Assembly (NCBI RefSeq): GCF_001590685.1
Contig: NZ_CP014616.1
Span: 2,169,001-2,233,000 of the forward strand
Reading direction: 5' to 3'
DNA from: Sporosarcina psychrophila
Lineage (GTDB): Bacteria > Bacillota > Bacilli > Bacillales_A > Planococcaceae
Length of the DNA stretch: 64,000 bases
The notes below the pieces were generated by a model. The model made no database searches, had not been told where the DNA came from, and worked only from the letters and a program-made list of their open reading frames with translations. The translations under genes and the position numbers were made by a program. Positions 27,210-36,317 of this stretch are shown here, piece by piece (within the stretch, counting starts at the first letter, position 1; every line of letters begins with the position of its first letter).

Positions 27210-27866
27210 ATGGACGCCACAATCATTATTGATTCATTACCATCTCTACTTAAAGCTACGTTGATGACCATTTTTTTGGCAGCTATATCAATAGTAATTG
27301 CACTCATTATTGGTTTTTTCACAGCAATCGTAAGGATAGTAAAAGTTAAAATCTTAAATGGGATCGCTAGTACCTACATTTCAATAATCCGTGGAACGCC
27401 ACTTCTTGTGCAAATTTTTGTTATCTATTATGGTTTACCGCAAGTAGGAATTGCTTTAGACCCGATATCATCGGGGATCTTAGCCTTAAGTTTAAATGCA
27501 GGTGCTTATCTGTCTGAATCTTTTCGCGCATCAATACTTGCTGTGGACAATGGGCAAATGGAAGCGTCAATGTCAATGGGAATGACCTATTCTCAAGCCT
27601 TAAGGAGAATAATACTACCACAGAGTCTACGAATTGCTATTCCCACATTGTCAAACACATTTATCGTGCTTATTAAAGATACTTCACTTGTCTCTGTCAT
27701 CACTGTAACGGAATTATTACAAATGTCGAGCTTGATTATCGCAAAAACATTTGAACCCCTCACGATTTATTTAATTGCCGCTGCAATTTATTGGGTTCTC
27801 ATAACTTTCTTTACAACGCTATTAAACAAACTAGAGATTAAAACATCCAACTATTTAGTTCGTTAA
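27210..27866 (+). CDS. Amino-acid ABC transporter permease
   Basis: A 218-residue HisM-type permease with about five helices. The EAA loop that docks the ATPase is EASMSMGMTYSQALRRIILP near residues 119-138, preceded by IIRGTPLLVQIFVIYYGLP near 56-74. Such permeases act as homodimers when, as here, only one permease gene is present. It starts 43 bases after the dehydrogenase gene (GGGGGAGG upstream) and 37 before the ATPase gene. The substrate is set by the binding protein at 25113 and is probably a polar or basic amino acid. Confidence 0.92.
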   Translation: MDATIIIDSLPSLLKATLMTIFLAAISIVIALIIGFFTAIVRIVKVKILNGIASTYISIIRGTPLLVQIFVIYYGLPQVGIALDPISSGILALSLNAGAYLSESFRASILAVDNGQMEASMSMGMTYSQALRRIILPQSLRIAIPTLSNTFIVLIKDTSLVSVITVTELLQMSSLIIAKTFEPLTIYLIAAAIYWVLITFFTTLLNKLEIKTSNYLVR

Positions 27867-27903
27867 ATAAAATATTTGAAAATACTAATGTGAGGAGAAA
27901 ACC

Positions 27904-28653
27904 ATGAGTATTATTCAAATTACCAATTTGAAAAAGAGCTTTGGATTGAATGAAGTTTTGCAGGGAATCGACCTAACTATAAATAAGAGTGAAGTGGTCG
28001 TAATAATGGGGCCAAGTGGATCTGGGAAATCAACTTTTTTACGTTGTTTAACTTTCTTGGAGGAGCCATCCGATGGAATCATTGAAATTGGTGAGTTTAC
28101 AGTGCTTGCAGGTGGAAAAATAGAACGCAAACGAAAAAAAGTAATAAGAGAATTAAGGAAAAAAACAGGATTTGTGTTTCAGTCGTTCAATCTATTCCCT
28201 CATAAAACCGCCATTGAAAATGTAATGGAAGGACCTATTATTATTCATGGAACTAAACCGGTCGAGGCGAGGAAATTAGCGGAAGCATTGCTTATTAAAG
28301 TTGGACTTGGGGACCGTTGTGATCATTATCCAGCCCAACTGTCGGGTGGCCAACAGCAAAGAGTAGCAATCGCCAGGTCGCTTGCATTGAATCCGTTGGT
28401 TATGCTCTTTGATGAACCTACTTCTGCTCTCGACCCAGAACTTGTTCGTGAAGTTTTGCAAGTTATTAAAGATTTGGCTCAAGAGGGAATGACTATGATA
28501 ATTGTGACACATGAAATGAACTTTGCGAAAGATGTCGCCGATAGGATCGTATTTATGGATGAAGGATTAATTGTTGAGCAAGGAACGTCAGCAGAAATAT
28601 TTCAAACTCCAAAAGAGGAAAGGACAAGACGATTTTTGTCAAAAGTAGAATAA
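27904..28653 (+). CDS. Amino-acid ABC transporter ATPase
   Basis: A 249-residue GlnQ/HisP-type ATPase. Walker [10 protein letters not shown] is near residue 37, Q-loop [17 protein letters not shown] near 91, signature [17 protein letters not shown] near 144, Walker [15 protein letters not shown] near 166, and the switch His in [16 protein letters not shown]. It is the last gene of the importer operon that begins at 25113. An unusual [17 protein letters not shown] stretch at about 70-85 lengthens the loop after the first strand, as in cystine-type ATPases. Confidence 0.93.
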   Translation: MSIIQITNLKKSFGLNEVLQGIDLTINKSEVVVIMGPSGSGKSTFLRCLTFLEEPSDGIIEIGEFTVLAGGKIERKRKKVIRELRKKTGFVFQSFNLFPHKTAIENVMEGPIIIHGTKPVEARKLAEALLIKVGLGDRCDHYPAQLSGGQQQRVAIARSLALNPLVMLFDEPTSALDPELVREVLQVIKDLAQEGMTMIIVTHEMNFAKDVADRIVFMDEGLIVEQGTSAEIFQTPKEERTRRFLSKVE

Positions 28654-28788
28654 TTGCAGCGCCTCCTTCTATGGCATAAAGTCTTGTAAGTAGTTTTTAT
28701 GTCTATAAAAATTACAAATTAACGCTTGATGCATATATGTTGAAAACACCTTTTCGCCTTTCATTTAATCTGAAATAATAGGAGCGCA

Positions 28789-28911
28789 ATGAAGTTAATC
28801 ATCAATCATAGTGGGGGGTCTTACTGCCCGTTAGTGCGCAATAAAGAATATCATATTATAATCAATGAAAATGGCTATTATTTAATTACAGATGTCTGTA
28901 TTTCTGATTAA
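28789..28911 (+). CDS. Possible 40-residue protein, SH3-like
   Basis: ATG at 28789 follows AGGAG by four bases and opens MKLIINHSGGSYCPLVRNKE, continuing with beta-strand-like YHIIINENGYYLI to a TAA at 28909-28911. The pattern recalls small SH3-like proteins. After the stop the same frame reads IGIVYEAVS before another stop, so the gene may be shortened by a nonsense change. Not recognised as a named family. Confidence 0.4.
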   Translation: MKLIINHSGGSYCPLVRNKEYHIIINENGYYLITDVCISD

Positions 28912-28967
28912 ATTGGCATCGTGTATGAGGCTGTTAGTTAAGTAATCTTTTAACCATATAATAGCTA

Positions 28968-29000
28968 ATACCTCTTTCGATTTAGAAAGGGGTATTTTTT
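28968..29000 (+). terminator. Terminator before the sulfur importer operon
   Basis: ATACCTCTTTC (28968-28978) pairs with GAAAGGGGTAT (28985-28995), followed by T residues. Confidence 0.85.
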
Positions 29001-29029
29001 ATCGTAAATTCATAAAAAAGCGAATTATC

Positions 29030-29089
29030 TTGACAGAGTAATTATTCGTAGCTTACTATTAGTTGAATTCCGATGAAACCTATCGGAAT
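29030..29089 (+). promoter_or_regulatory. Promoter and operator of the YdbM-like/importer operon
   Basis: TTGACA (29030-29035) and TACTAT (29054-29059) are 18 bases apart. Just downstream lies a perfect dyad, ATTCCGAT (29067-29074)/ATCGGAAT (29082-29089). A dyad overlapping the transcription start suggests repression. Its half site ATCGGAATT resembles the CymR sulfur-regulon box (ATnGGAATT). CymR assignment is inference. Confidence 0.6.
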
Positions 29090-29156
29090 GATTAGCATAA
29101 TATAAACTACTAATTAAAAGATAGCTTAGCTTCATTAGAAGACATTAGGGGGAGAA

Positions 29157-30335
29157 ATGGTGAATAGCATATTTGTCAAAACAGAACGTCAAAAGACTTG
29201 GTTAGAGAAGTTGTATAAGAAAGAAATGAATTTCAAAAATACGTCAGCACAAACTGATGAGTTAGCCATCTTCCCTACGGAAAACATTCAAGAGTTAATC
29301 CAAATGGGTTATACGAGTAGTACAATTCCAACAGCTTACGGCGGAGAAGGGTTAAAGGTGTACGATATGGTACTCCTTCAAGAAACATTAGCGAGTTTTG
29401 ATGGAAATACAGCACTTTCCATCGGATGGAATCTCGGAGTTGTCGGAGAACTTTTCGGAAAAGGGTTATGGAATGATAAAAATCTTGAATTCTTTGCCAA
29501 GGAAGTTCTGAATGGAGCTTTAGTGAACCGCTCTGTGAGTGAAGCACAAACAGGGAGTCCAACTCGGGGAGGACGTCCTGGTACAAATGCGGTAAAACAA
29601 GATGGTTCATGGGTATTATCGGGACGTAAAACATTTACAACGGCTTCTCCAGTATTAACATATTTTCTAACATCTGCGTGGATTGAAGAACAACAACAAG
29701 TAGGATTCTTCCTGCTTCACAAAGATTTAGAAGGACTAACAATTGATCATACATGGGACGTCATTTCAATGAGAGGAACTGGAAGTCACGATCTCGTTCT
29801 CGATAATGTCAAAGTCGAAGAGTCAAAACTTGTTGAACTTCCTGACAAGCCAAGTGGCGCTCCGTTTAGTGGTTGGCTTCTTCACATCCCAGCATGTTAT
29901 CTAGGAATTGCACAGGCAGCACGTGATTATGCTGTGCATTTTGCAAATAATTATTCACCTAACAGCCTGAATGGACCAATTAGTCAATTGCCAAATGTTC
30001 AACAATTACTAGGAGAAATTGATTTGGAATTAACCCAGGCAAGGCATCTGATTTATAGTGTGGCGGAGGCCTATGATGATGAATCACGAAGAGGCTATCT
30101 GACAAATGAGGTCGCTGTTGTCAAGCACACCATTACGAATTCAGCCATTACGATTGTCGATAAAGCAATGAGAATTGTAGGTGCAAAAAGTCTTCAACGG
30201 ACGAATCCATTACAGCGCTATTATCGGGATGTCAGGGCAGGTTTGCACAATCCTCCTATGGACGATATGACAATTAAGAAATTGGCACTGACTGCAATTG
30301 AACAAGATACAATAAAAAACGCTATCCAAATGTAA
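29157..30335 (+). CDS. YdbM-like acyl-CoA dehydrogenase/monooxygenase-family flavoprotein
   Basis: A 392-residue protein with the acyl-CoA dehydrogenase fold: helical N-terminus with GYTSSTIPTAYGGEGL near residue 51, a middle beta domain with SGRKTFTTASPVLTYFL near 155, and a C-terminal helical bundle ending with RYYRDVRAGLHNPPMDD. It reads like B. subtilis YdbM, a sulfur-limitation protein as I recall. Relatives (SfnC, DszC) are FMNH2-dependent monooxygenases that free sulfite from organic sulfur. First in an operon with a TcyJKLMN-like importer, it may attack the imported sulfur compound. The chemistry is inferred. GGGGGAG precedes the ATG. Confidence 0.78.
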   Translation: MVNSIFVKTERQKTWLEKLYKKEMNFKNTSAQTDELAIFPTENIQELIQMGYTSSTIPTAYGGEGLKVYDMVLLQETLASFDGNTALSIGWNLGVVGELFGKGLWNDKNLEFFAKEVLNGALVNRSVSEAQTGSPTRGGRPGTNAVKQDGSWVLSGRKTFTTASPVLTYFLTSAWIEEQQQVGFFLLHKDLEGLTIDHTWDVISMRGTGSHDLVLDNVKVEESKLVELPDKPSGAPFSGWLLHIPACYLGIAQAARDYAVHFANNYSPNSLNGPISQLPNVQQLLGEIDLELTQARHLIYSVAEAYDDESRRGYLTNEVAVVKHTITNSAITIVDKAMRIVGAKSLQRTNPLQRYYRDVRAGLHNPPMDDMTIKKLALTAIEQDTIKNAIQM

Positions 30336-30367
30336 GCATATTGGATTGAAGCGAAAAAGGGGATTTC

Positions 30368-31225
30368 ATGATGAGAAGAAGAAGCGTGTTTCAACTTGCG
30401 GCAATTGGTTTAGCATTAACTACTATTTTAGCTGGATGTAACTCAAGTAAAGCGGCCGATGGTAATGATTCAGACATACAAAAAGTAAAAATCGCCTATG
30501 ATCAAGCTTCAAAACCAATGTCCTGGTTGGATGAAAAAGGAAATGCAACTGGATATGATGTTGAAGTGATGAAACTAGTTGATGAATTACTTCCACAATA
30601 CGAATTTGAGTACGTTGGAACGACAAGCGATGACCTACTTGTGGGTGTCGAACAAGGGAAATACCAGGTAGGGGTTAAAAATGCATTTTGGACACAGGAA
30701 AGAACAGAAAAATTTATCTTCCCGAAAGAATTTATCGGCTTAAGCAGTGCGGGTCTTGTGCTTAAGAAAGAGAATGAACATATCAAATCCCTATCAGACT
30801 TTGCTTCTGCCGGCTTTTCGTTGGCACCTATTGCAGCTAATAATGCTCAATACACTGTAATTGAGGAATATAACAAAGAAAATCCGGGTAATAAAGTGCA
30901 GTTGAAAGCTGGAGATGCTTTCACAGTTGACGTTGTTCAGTGGGTGAATGAAGGTCGCGTAGATGGTGGTGTTATCATTGAGGGTCCTTTTGAAAAGCAA
31001 GTGACTGCTGAAGATGGCCCGTATCATAATCTGGCAGACGAGGTTGTTTACAATGAATTTGCAGTCATAAAAACATGGCCTTTATTCAATAAGAAAGAAC
31101 AGGAATTTGCGGATGCCTATGATCAAGCAGTTAAACAATTGAAAGAAGAAAAGAAGACAAGTGAATTAAGCACATCGTTTTACGGCAGAGATTTGTTTGA
31201 AGTGTTGGATGCTGTAGAGAGATAA
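30368..31225 (+). CDS. Family 3 solute-binding lipoprotein, TcyJ/K-like
   Basis: A 285-residue lipoprotein precursor with lipobox LAGC (Cys24 from the first Met) and a basic start MMRRRS. The mature part holds IAYDQASKPMSWLDEKGNAT and GYDVEVMKLVDELLP, usual for amino-acid binders. It shows longer spacing and weaker match to cystine binders than the protein at 25113. It is followed by a terminator-like hairpin, then two permeases and an ATPase. A sulfur-containing amino acid or derivative is the likely ligand from context. Two adjacent ATGs (30368, 30371) are both possible starts. Confidence 0.85.
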   Translation: MMRRRSVFQLAAIGLALTTILAGCNSSKAADGNDSDIQKVKIAYDQASKPMSWLDEKGNATGYDVEVMKLVDELLPQYEFEYVGTTSDDLLVGVEQGKYQVGVKNAFWTQERTEKFIFPKEFIGLSSAGLVLKKENEHIKSLSDFASAGFSLAPIAANNAQYTVIEEYNKENPGNKVQLKAGDAFTVDVVQWVNEGRVDGGVIIEGPFEKQVTAEDGPYHNLADEVVYNEFAVIKTWPLFNKKEQEFADAYDQAVKQLKEEKKTSELSTSFYGRDLFEVLDAVER

Positions 31226-31237
31226 CGCTAAAGATAT

Positions 31238-31274
31238 AAAGGCTGTTGGGTGTGCGATATGCTCAACAGCCTTT
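31238..31274 (+). terminator. Internal hairpin after the binding-protein gene
   Basis: AAAGGCTGTTG (31238-31248) pairs with CAACAGCCTTT (31264-31274), with few T after it. It probably lowers downstream expression or protects the binding-protein mRNA 3' end. Confidence 0.65.
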
Positions 31275-31319
31275 GTCAATCAAATGGTTACAATTTGAAA
31301 ATGAAAGCGGGGTGGATAC

Positions 31320-32027
31320 ATGGAGAAGTATTTTGACGCATCATATATATGGGAGTCCATCCCACTACTAATTCCTTTTTTAAAAATGACATTTATGGTT
31401 GCAGGTCTTTCCGTCCTGTTCGGTACGTTCCTGGGCTTTATCTTAACGGCGGCGAAAATAGGGAAAAGTAAATTTGCAAGGAAGGTAGCTAATGGTTATA
31501 CAACAATATTAAGGTGTACACCCTCAATCGTACTCCTTTTTTTAGTATATTATGGACTTCCTACAATCGGTGATCGTGTCGGTCTGAATTTGAACAATAT
31601 ACACACAGCTGTATTTGTCATTATCACTTTTACACTTCAATTTGCGGCGGCTATGTCCGAGGTCATGCGCTCAGCTTTTCAATCAATTGACAAGGGACAA
31701 TTTGAGGCCGCAGTAAGTGTTGGGCTAAGCAATTCACAGGCTTATAGACGAATCGTATTTCCCCAAGCTTTTGTAGTCGCATTACCGAACTTTGGAAACA
31801 GCTTGCTGGCAGTACTTCAAGAAGGATCGTTAGCTTATACAATCGGGTTGATAGATGTTGTCGGAAAAGCAAATCTTATTATTGCGGGCAACTATAACGC
31901 ACATGCATTAGAAATATTTCTTGCATTAGCAATTATTTACTGGATACTTTCAATAGCAATTGAACAGTTCTTCTTAAAATTAGAGAAAGTATTTAGTAAG
32001 GGGAAACAAGGATTGAAAACTGCATAA
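31320..32027 (+). CDS. ABC permease, TcyL-like
   Basis: A 235-residue HisM-type permease with about five helices. It has TTILRCTPSIVLLFLVYYGLP, given here as LRCTPSIVLLFLVYYG near residues 63-78, and the ATPase-docking loop FEAAVSVGLSNSQAYRRIVFP near 131-151. GGGGTGG precedes the ATG at 31320. It is followed 12 bases later by a second permease, so the pair probably forms a heterodimer, as TcyL-TcyM do for cystine and related compounds in B. subtilis. Confidence 0.9.
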   Translation: MEKYFDASYIWESIPLLIPFLKMTFMVAGLSVLFGTFLGFILTAAKIGKSKFARKVANGYTTILRCTPSIVLLFLVYYGLPTIGDRVGLNLNNIHTAVFVIITFTLQFAAAMSEVMRSAFQSIDKGQFEAAVSVGLSNSQAYRRIVFPQAFVVALPNFGNSLLAVLQEGSLAYTIGLIDVVGKANLIIAGNYNAHALEIFLALAIIYWILSIAIEQFFLKLEKVFSKGKQGLKTA

Positions 32028-32039
32028 GGGGGTGAGAAA

Positions 32040-32753
32040 GTGTCTGAAGGATTAAATTACAAGTTTTTAGTAGATACATTTTTTATCGCATTATCAGGTG
32101 TTCCTATAGCGCTATTCATTACAATTGTAGCTTTGCTCTTTGCGTTGCCGTTAGGATTTTTACTGGCACTAACAAGAATCAATCGAATTCCCGTGTTACA
32201 TCGTTTTGCACAAGTATACGTTTCTTTTGTCAGAGGAACCCCAATTATCATTCAGATTTTCATCGTCTATAGTAGTGTCCCCTTATTGCTAAGTTCACTA
32301 TTTACAAAGTTTAATATTGGGATGAATGTGTATGATGTGAATCCAATTTGGTACGCATTCATTGTCTTCACTTTTAACACTACAGCGGTCCTGATTGAAG
32401 TTTTTCGCTCTGCACTAAGCACGGTGAACAAGGGGCAGTTGGAAGCTGCCCAATCAGTGGGGCTAACGAATGTGCAAGCATACAGAAGAATTATTATCCC
32501 ACAGGCATTGGTCGTTGCAATGCCGAATATCTGTACAGCGACAGTCAACTTAATCAAAGCGACATCTCTCGGGTATGCAATGTCATTACAAGAAATTACG
32601 CTGAAAGCAAAAGTGGCAGCGAACGTAGGCTACAATTATGTTGAGGCCTATATCGATATCTTTCTTGTCTATTTACTGTTATGCAGTGCAGTCGAATTCG
32701 CATTTAAACTATATGAAAAACGTTTGAGTAAATATAAACCGTCAGTCGTTTAA
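32040..32753 (+). CDS. ABC permease, TcyM-like
   Basis: A 237-residue partner permease with FVRGTPIIIQIFIVYSSVP near residues 63-81 and the docking loop LEAAQSVGLTNVQAYRRIIIP near 133-153. Start is GTG at 32040 after GGGGGTGAG. It overlaps no other gene and lies between the first permease and the ATPase gene. Two different permeases and one binding protein match the TcyJKLMN plan with one binding gene fewer. Confidence 0.9.
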   Translation: MSEGLNYKFLVDTFFIALSGVPIALFITIVALLFALPLGFLLALTRINRIPVLHRFAQVYVSFVRGTPIIIQIFIVYSSVPLLLSSLFTKFNIGMNVYDVNPIWYAFIVFTFNTTAVLIEVFRSALSTVNKGQLEAAQSVGLTNVQAYRRIIIPQALVVAMPNICTATVNLIKATSLGYAMSLQEITLKAKVAANVGYNYVEAYIDIFLVYLLLCSAVEFAFKLYEKRLSKYKPSVV

Positions 32754-32777
32754 GTATGAAAAGGAGGGATTCGAAGC

Positions 32778-33533
32778 ATGTTAGAAATTAGAGATATCCA
32801 TAAGTCATTCGGTAAAACTGAAATCTTAAAAGGTGTTGACGTAACAATAGATAAAGGCGATGTTGTTGTTATACTGGGGCCAAGTGGATCCGGTAAGACA
32901 ACATTACTGAGATGTATCAATTTTTTAGAAAAAGCGGATCAAGGCCGTGCTATTTTTGGGGATATAGACGTGAATTTAAAAACAGCATCCAAAAAACAAA
33001 TCCATCAGATTAGACAGAAAATCGCTTTTGTATTTCAAAACAATAATTTGTTCAATAATAAAACAGCTTTAGAAAACGTTACAGAAGGACTTATTATCGG
33101 AAGAAAAATCCCGACAGCAGAAGCGGTTGAGATAGGGAAAAAAGCGTTGGATAAAGTGGGGCTATCGGATAAATACAATGCATATCCCAGTGAATTATCG
33201 GGAGGGCAACAGCAAAGGGTAGGCATTGCAAGAGCAGTTGCTTTGAATCCAGACATTATTTTATTTGACGAACCAACTTCTGCATTGGATCCAGAATTAG
33301 TCGGGGAAGTTTTGACAGTTATGAAGAATATCGCGAAAGAAGGAACAACTATGTTAGTTGTCACACATGAAATGGGTTTTGCGAAGGATGTAGCTAACAA
33401 AGTAATATTTATGGATGGGGGAGTCGTAGTAGAGGAAGGAGCACCCCATGAAATCTTTGTAAATCCAAAGGAAGAACGAACACAGAAATTTTTAAAAAGG
33501 GTATTGCCCGAGGTCTTTACGTATCATATTTAA
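32778..33533 (+). CDS. ABC ATPase, TcyN-like
   Basis: A 251-residue ATPase: Walker [10 protein letters not shown] near residue 34, Q-loop [18 protein letters not shown] near 82, signature [17 protein letters not shown] near 136, Walker [15 protein letters not shown] near 159, switch [14 protein letters not shown]. It closes the operon begun by the YdbM-like gene. It powers import through the two permeases. The perfect dyad CTTTCATTAT/ATAATGAAAG at 33556-33579 follows and may end transcription. Confidence 0.92.
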   Translation: MLEIRDIHKSFGKTEILKGVDVTIDKGDVVVILGPSGSGKTTLLRCINFLEKADQGRAIFGDIDVNLKTASKKQIHQIRQKIAFVFQNNNLFNNKTALENVTEGLIIGRKIPTAEAVEIGKKALDKVGLSDKYNAYPSELSGGQQQRVGIARAVALNPDIILFDEPTSALDPELVGEVLTVMKNIAKEGTTMLVVTHEMGFAKDVANKVIFMDGGVVVEEGAPHEIFVNPKEERTQKFLKRVLPEVFTYHI

Positions 33534-33555
33534 TAGTCATTATCCATGAGGGTGA

Positions 33556-33579
33556 CTTTCATTATATTAATAATGAAAG
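33556..33579. terminator. Hairpin after the TcyN-like gene
   Basis: A perfect 10-base stem (33556-33565 with 33570-33579) and a four-base loop, with no T run after it; a modest terminator candidate. Confidence 0.5.
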
Positions 33580-33689
33580 ATAATTGAAATTTCGTTCAAA
33601 CTGATTCATTATAATAACTAGACCGTCTTTTTAGTAAACCTTGGCTTAAGGTTGCTCAGAAGAAATAAGTTCATAAAGGAAGTTTGTCA

Positions 33690-34859
33690 ATGCAAGAGAC
33701 TAACATTACGAGAATAGAATTAGACGGTAGAGAACTAATACTTATTGGAACTGCCCATGTTTCCAAGCAAAGTGCAGAACAAGTAAAAGAGGTAATCGAC
33801 AAGGAAAGACCCGATTCAGTATGCATTGAATTGGATGAACAAAGGTTTCAATCTATAATGGATAGTAATAAGTGGAAAGAAACGGATATTTTCAAGGTGA
33901 TTAAAGAGAAGAAAGCTACATTGCTCTTAATGAATCTGGCAATATCCTCCTTTCAAAATCGTTTGGCAAAGCAATTTGATATTAAACCTGGACAGGAAAT
34001 GATTCAGGGGATTGAATCAGCAAAAGAAGTCGGTGCAAATTTGGTGCTGGCTGACCGTAATATCCAAATTACTTTTTCCCGAATTTGGGGGAATATTGGA
34101 CTTAAGGGGAAAAGTCAGCTTCTGATGTCGGTTTTTTATAGTATCTTCAGCAAAGAGACGATTTCTGAAGAAGAATTGGAGAAAATGAAATCAAAGGACA
34201 CGCTAAATGCCGTTCTAACTGACTTTACGGAATCATTTCCAAGGTTAAAGACGCCCTTAATCGATGAGAGAGACCAGTATTTAGCACAGAAAATCAAAGA
34301 TGCACCAGGTAAAAAGGTCGTTGCAGTCATTGGTGCAGCACATGTTCCAGGGATTACAAAAGAAATCTATAATGACCATGATTTAGTCGCATTAGCGCAA
34401 ACACCACCAAAATCAAAAATCCCAAAAATTATCGGATGGGCAATTCCGATTCTTCTATTATCAATTATCGCCTACACCTTTATCGCAAATCCATCTGCCG
34501 GTTTCGATCAAGCGTTAAGCTGGGTCTTATGGACAGGTAGCCTGTCAGCTATTGGTGCTGCGGTGGCTCTTGGACACCCGCTGGCCATTTTAGCGGCCTT
34601 TGTATCAGCCCCTATTACTACCTTGCATCCACTGATAGCGGCCGGTTGGGTTTCAGGAATTGTTCAAGCATTTTTTCGCCGCCCAAGTGTTGGTGACTTT
34701 GAAACGCTTTCTGCAGATGTTTTTACGATTAAAGGTTTTTGGGCAAATAAGGTGACACGGGTCTTGCTGGTAATTGTTTTGACTAACTTGGGAGGAACGT
34801 TGGGGACCTTCTTAGGCGGAGCCGACGTTATCCGTGTATTCTTTGAAAACTTAAAGTGA
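33690..34859 (+). CDS. TraB/PrgY-family membrane protein
   Basis: About 389 residues. The N-terminal 230 residues carry the TraB/PrgY domain (GTAHVSKQSAEQV near 20, SVCIELDEQRF near 45, and AVIGAAHVPGI near 213, with the conserved GxxH pairs seen in this protease-like fold). Four or so membrane helices follow (about 245-385). PrgY in Enterococcus limits pheromone signalling; chromosomal homologues are widespread and their target is unclear. The ATG at 33690 is preferred, seven bases after AAAGGAAG, over the TTG at 33684. No signalling partner is evident nearby. Confidence 0.85.
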   Translation: MQETNITRIELDGRELILIGTAHVSKQSAEQVKEVIDKERPDSVCIELDEQRFQSIMDSNKWKETDIFKVIKEKKATLLLMNLAISSFQNRLAKQFDIKPGQEMIQGIESAKEVGANLVLADRNIQITFSRIWGNIGLKGKSQLLMSVFYSIFSKETISEEELEKMKSKDTLNAVLTDFTESFPRLKTPLIDERDQYLAQKIKDAPGKKVVAVIGAAHVPGITKEIYNDHDLVALAQTPPKSKIPKIIGWAIPILLLSIIAYTFIANPSAGFDQALSWVLWTGSLSAIGAAVALGHPLAILAAFVSAPITTLHPLIAAGWVSGIVQAFFRRPSVGDFETLSADVFTIKGFWANKVTRVLLVIVLTNLGGTLGTFLGGADVIRVFFENLK

Positions 34860-34918
34860 AATCAATTGATCAGCATTTTCTTTTAAACGTTTTATAGTAA
34901 TAATGGGGTGGGGACCGG

Positions 34919-35827
34919 ATGAATCGAATCAGTTTTTGCTTGTTAGTGATTTTGACGACTGGACTAATGGGTTCTTCTTTTACAATAGGGAAGTTAGGGT
35001 TAGCCTATTCATCTCCACTCCTATTAGTCGCTCTGCGTTTTACGCTTGCAGGGATTATTATGGCAACTATCGTTAAAATCTTAAACAAGCCACATCCAGT
35101 AAAAGCAATCGACTGGGTGTGGCTTGTTCTAATTGGACTTTTCCAAACAGCTTTTGTGATGGGCTGTATATTTATGGCACTGCGTACAATCACTTCTGGA
35201 GAGACGTCTATCCTAACGTTTATGAATCCTTTACTCGTTGTCGTTTTTGGGACGCTTTTTTTAAAATCGCGTTACCATATTCAGCAATGGATAGGTGTAC
35301 TGTTAGGTTTTATCGGGGTTTTTCTCACGTTAGGTTCACATCTTGACTTTAAAGTCGGTACCATATTAGGGCTTTTGTCGGCTGTTTCATGGGCGATTGC
35401 TACGCTATTGATAAAAATACATGGTTTCAAATTTGATACGTATGTAATGACAGCCTATCAAATGCTTTTTGGTGGATTAATTCTCTTTCTGGGAAGCTTA
35501 CTACTGGAAGAGACTTTCTTTAAAATGACTACTCAATCTATCCTGATTTTGTTATGGCTTACCATTGCAGCCTCAATTATTCAGTTTTCTATTTGGTTTT
35601 ATCTTCTCCAAAGAGGTAATCAAGAACGAACTAGTGCATTCCTTTTTTTAGCGCCATTCTTCGGTGTACTCACAGGATGGTTTTTACTCCATGAAAGACT
35701 AACCTGGTCTATCCTTTTTGGTGGATTACTAATATTTGCAGGAATCTTTCTTGTTAATTGGAAAAATAAATATGAAAAGGAAATAGAGAAAACCGATGAG
35801 AACAACGAAAGGTTAAGTGAGAGTTAA
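34919..35827 (+). CDS. EamA-family (DMT) transporter
   Basis: A 302-residue protein with ten predicted membrane helices in two repeated EamA halves (about residues 5-135 and 148-285), ending in a charged tail (KNKYEKEIEKTDENNERLSES in part). MGSSFTIGKLGLAYSSPLLL near 17 and NPLLVVVFGTLFLKSR near 102 are typical. DMT transporters export or import amino acids and other metabolites. Lying between sulfur genes it could export cysteine-pathway products, as relatives do in other bacteria, but that is speculation. GGGTGGGG precedes the ATG. Confidence 0.85.
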   Translation: MNRISFCLLVILTTGLMGSSFTIGKLGLAYSSPLLLVALRFTLAGIIMATIVKILNKPHPVKAIDWVWLVLIGLFQTAFVMGCIFMALRTITSGETSILTFMNPLLVVVFGTLFLKSRYHIQQWIGVLLGFIGVFLTLGSHLDFKVGTILGLLSAVSWAIATLLIKIHGFKFDTYVMTAYQMLFGGLILFLGSLLLEETFFKMTTQSILILLWLTIAASIIQFSIWFYLLQRGNQERTSAFLFLAPFFGVLTGWFLLHERLTWSILFGGLLIFAGIFLVNWKNKYEKEIEKTDENNERLSES

Positions 35828-35942
35828 CTAACATGTTTCCTAGCGCACTGAAAAGTAGTTTAAAGTGCCTTTTATATGTGCAAGAAGATCGCCTTTAATT
35901 CCAACTAAACTGATATGATTGAAAATAAATTCTGATAAGTCA

Positions 35943-35971
35943 TTGACTTTGAATTTTCGATAATGTAGTAT
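35943..35971 (+). promoter_or_regulatory. Promoter of the S-box/cysC transcript
   Basis: TTGACT (35943-35948) and TAGTAT (35966-35971), spaced 17 bases, lie about 24 bases before the riboswitch. Confidence 0.65.
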
Positions 35972-35994
35972 TGGTCTCAACTTAATAGTTTATA

Positions 35995-36152
35995 TCTTAT
36001 CTAGAGAGGTTGAGGGACTGGCCCGATGAAACCGCGGCAACAGACTGTTTAGTACTGTGCCAATTCCAGTAAACGAAAGTTTAGCAGATAAGAGGAGTAA
36101 TATGTGTTCGATTCTATTAACCTCTTCTTGCTCTATTTAGAAGTGGTTTTTT
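35995..36152 (+). ncRNA. SAM-I riboswitch (S-box) with expression platform, upstream of cysC
   Basis: The aptamer runs 35995-36093: P1 TCTTATCT/AGATAAGA, then AGAGGTTGAGGGACTGGCCC and GATGAAACCGCGGCAAC, the diagnostic S-box core. The platform can be read. AAGAGGAGTAATA (36090-36102) can pair with TATTAACCTCTT (36114-36125) as antiterminator. Otherwise AACCTCTTCT (36119-36128) pairs with AGAAGTGGTT (36139-36148), followed by T residues, as terminator. P1 shares bases with the antiterminator, so SAM binding should favour termination and switch cysC off. Confidence 0.95.
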
Positions 36153-36317
36153 TATTTCTTTACTGTAAAGGTTGTAAGTCATTTATCATTTTAACAATTT
36201 CATACATGCTAATTAGACAACTAAAGGCAACTTTCTAATCGATTATTTGAATCGGAAAAAGGTGTCTTTTTTGTATATAAAAATTAAACTGAAACAAATG
36301 ATTTAGGGGGGCAAACA

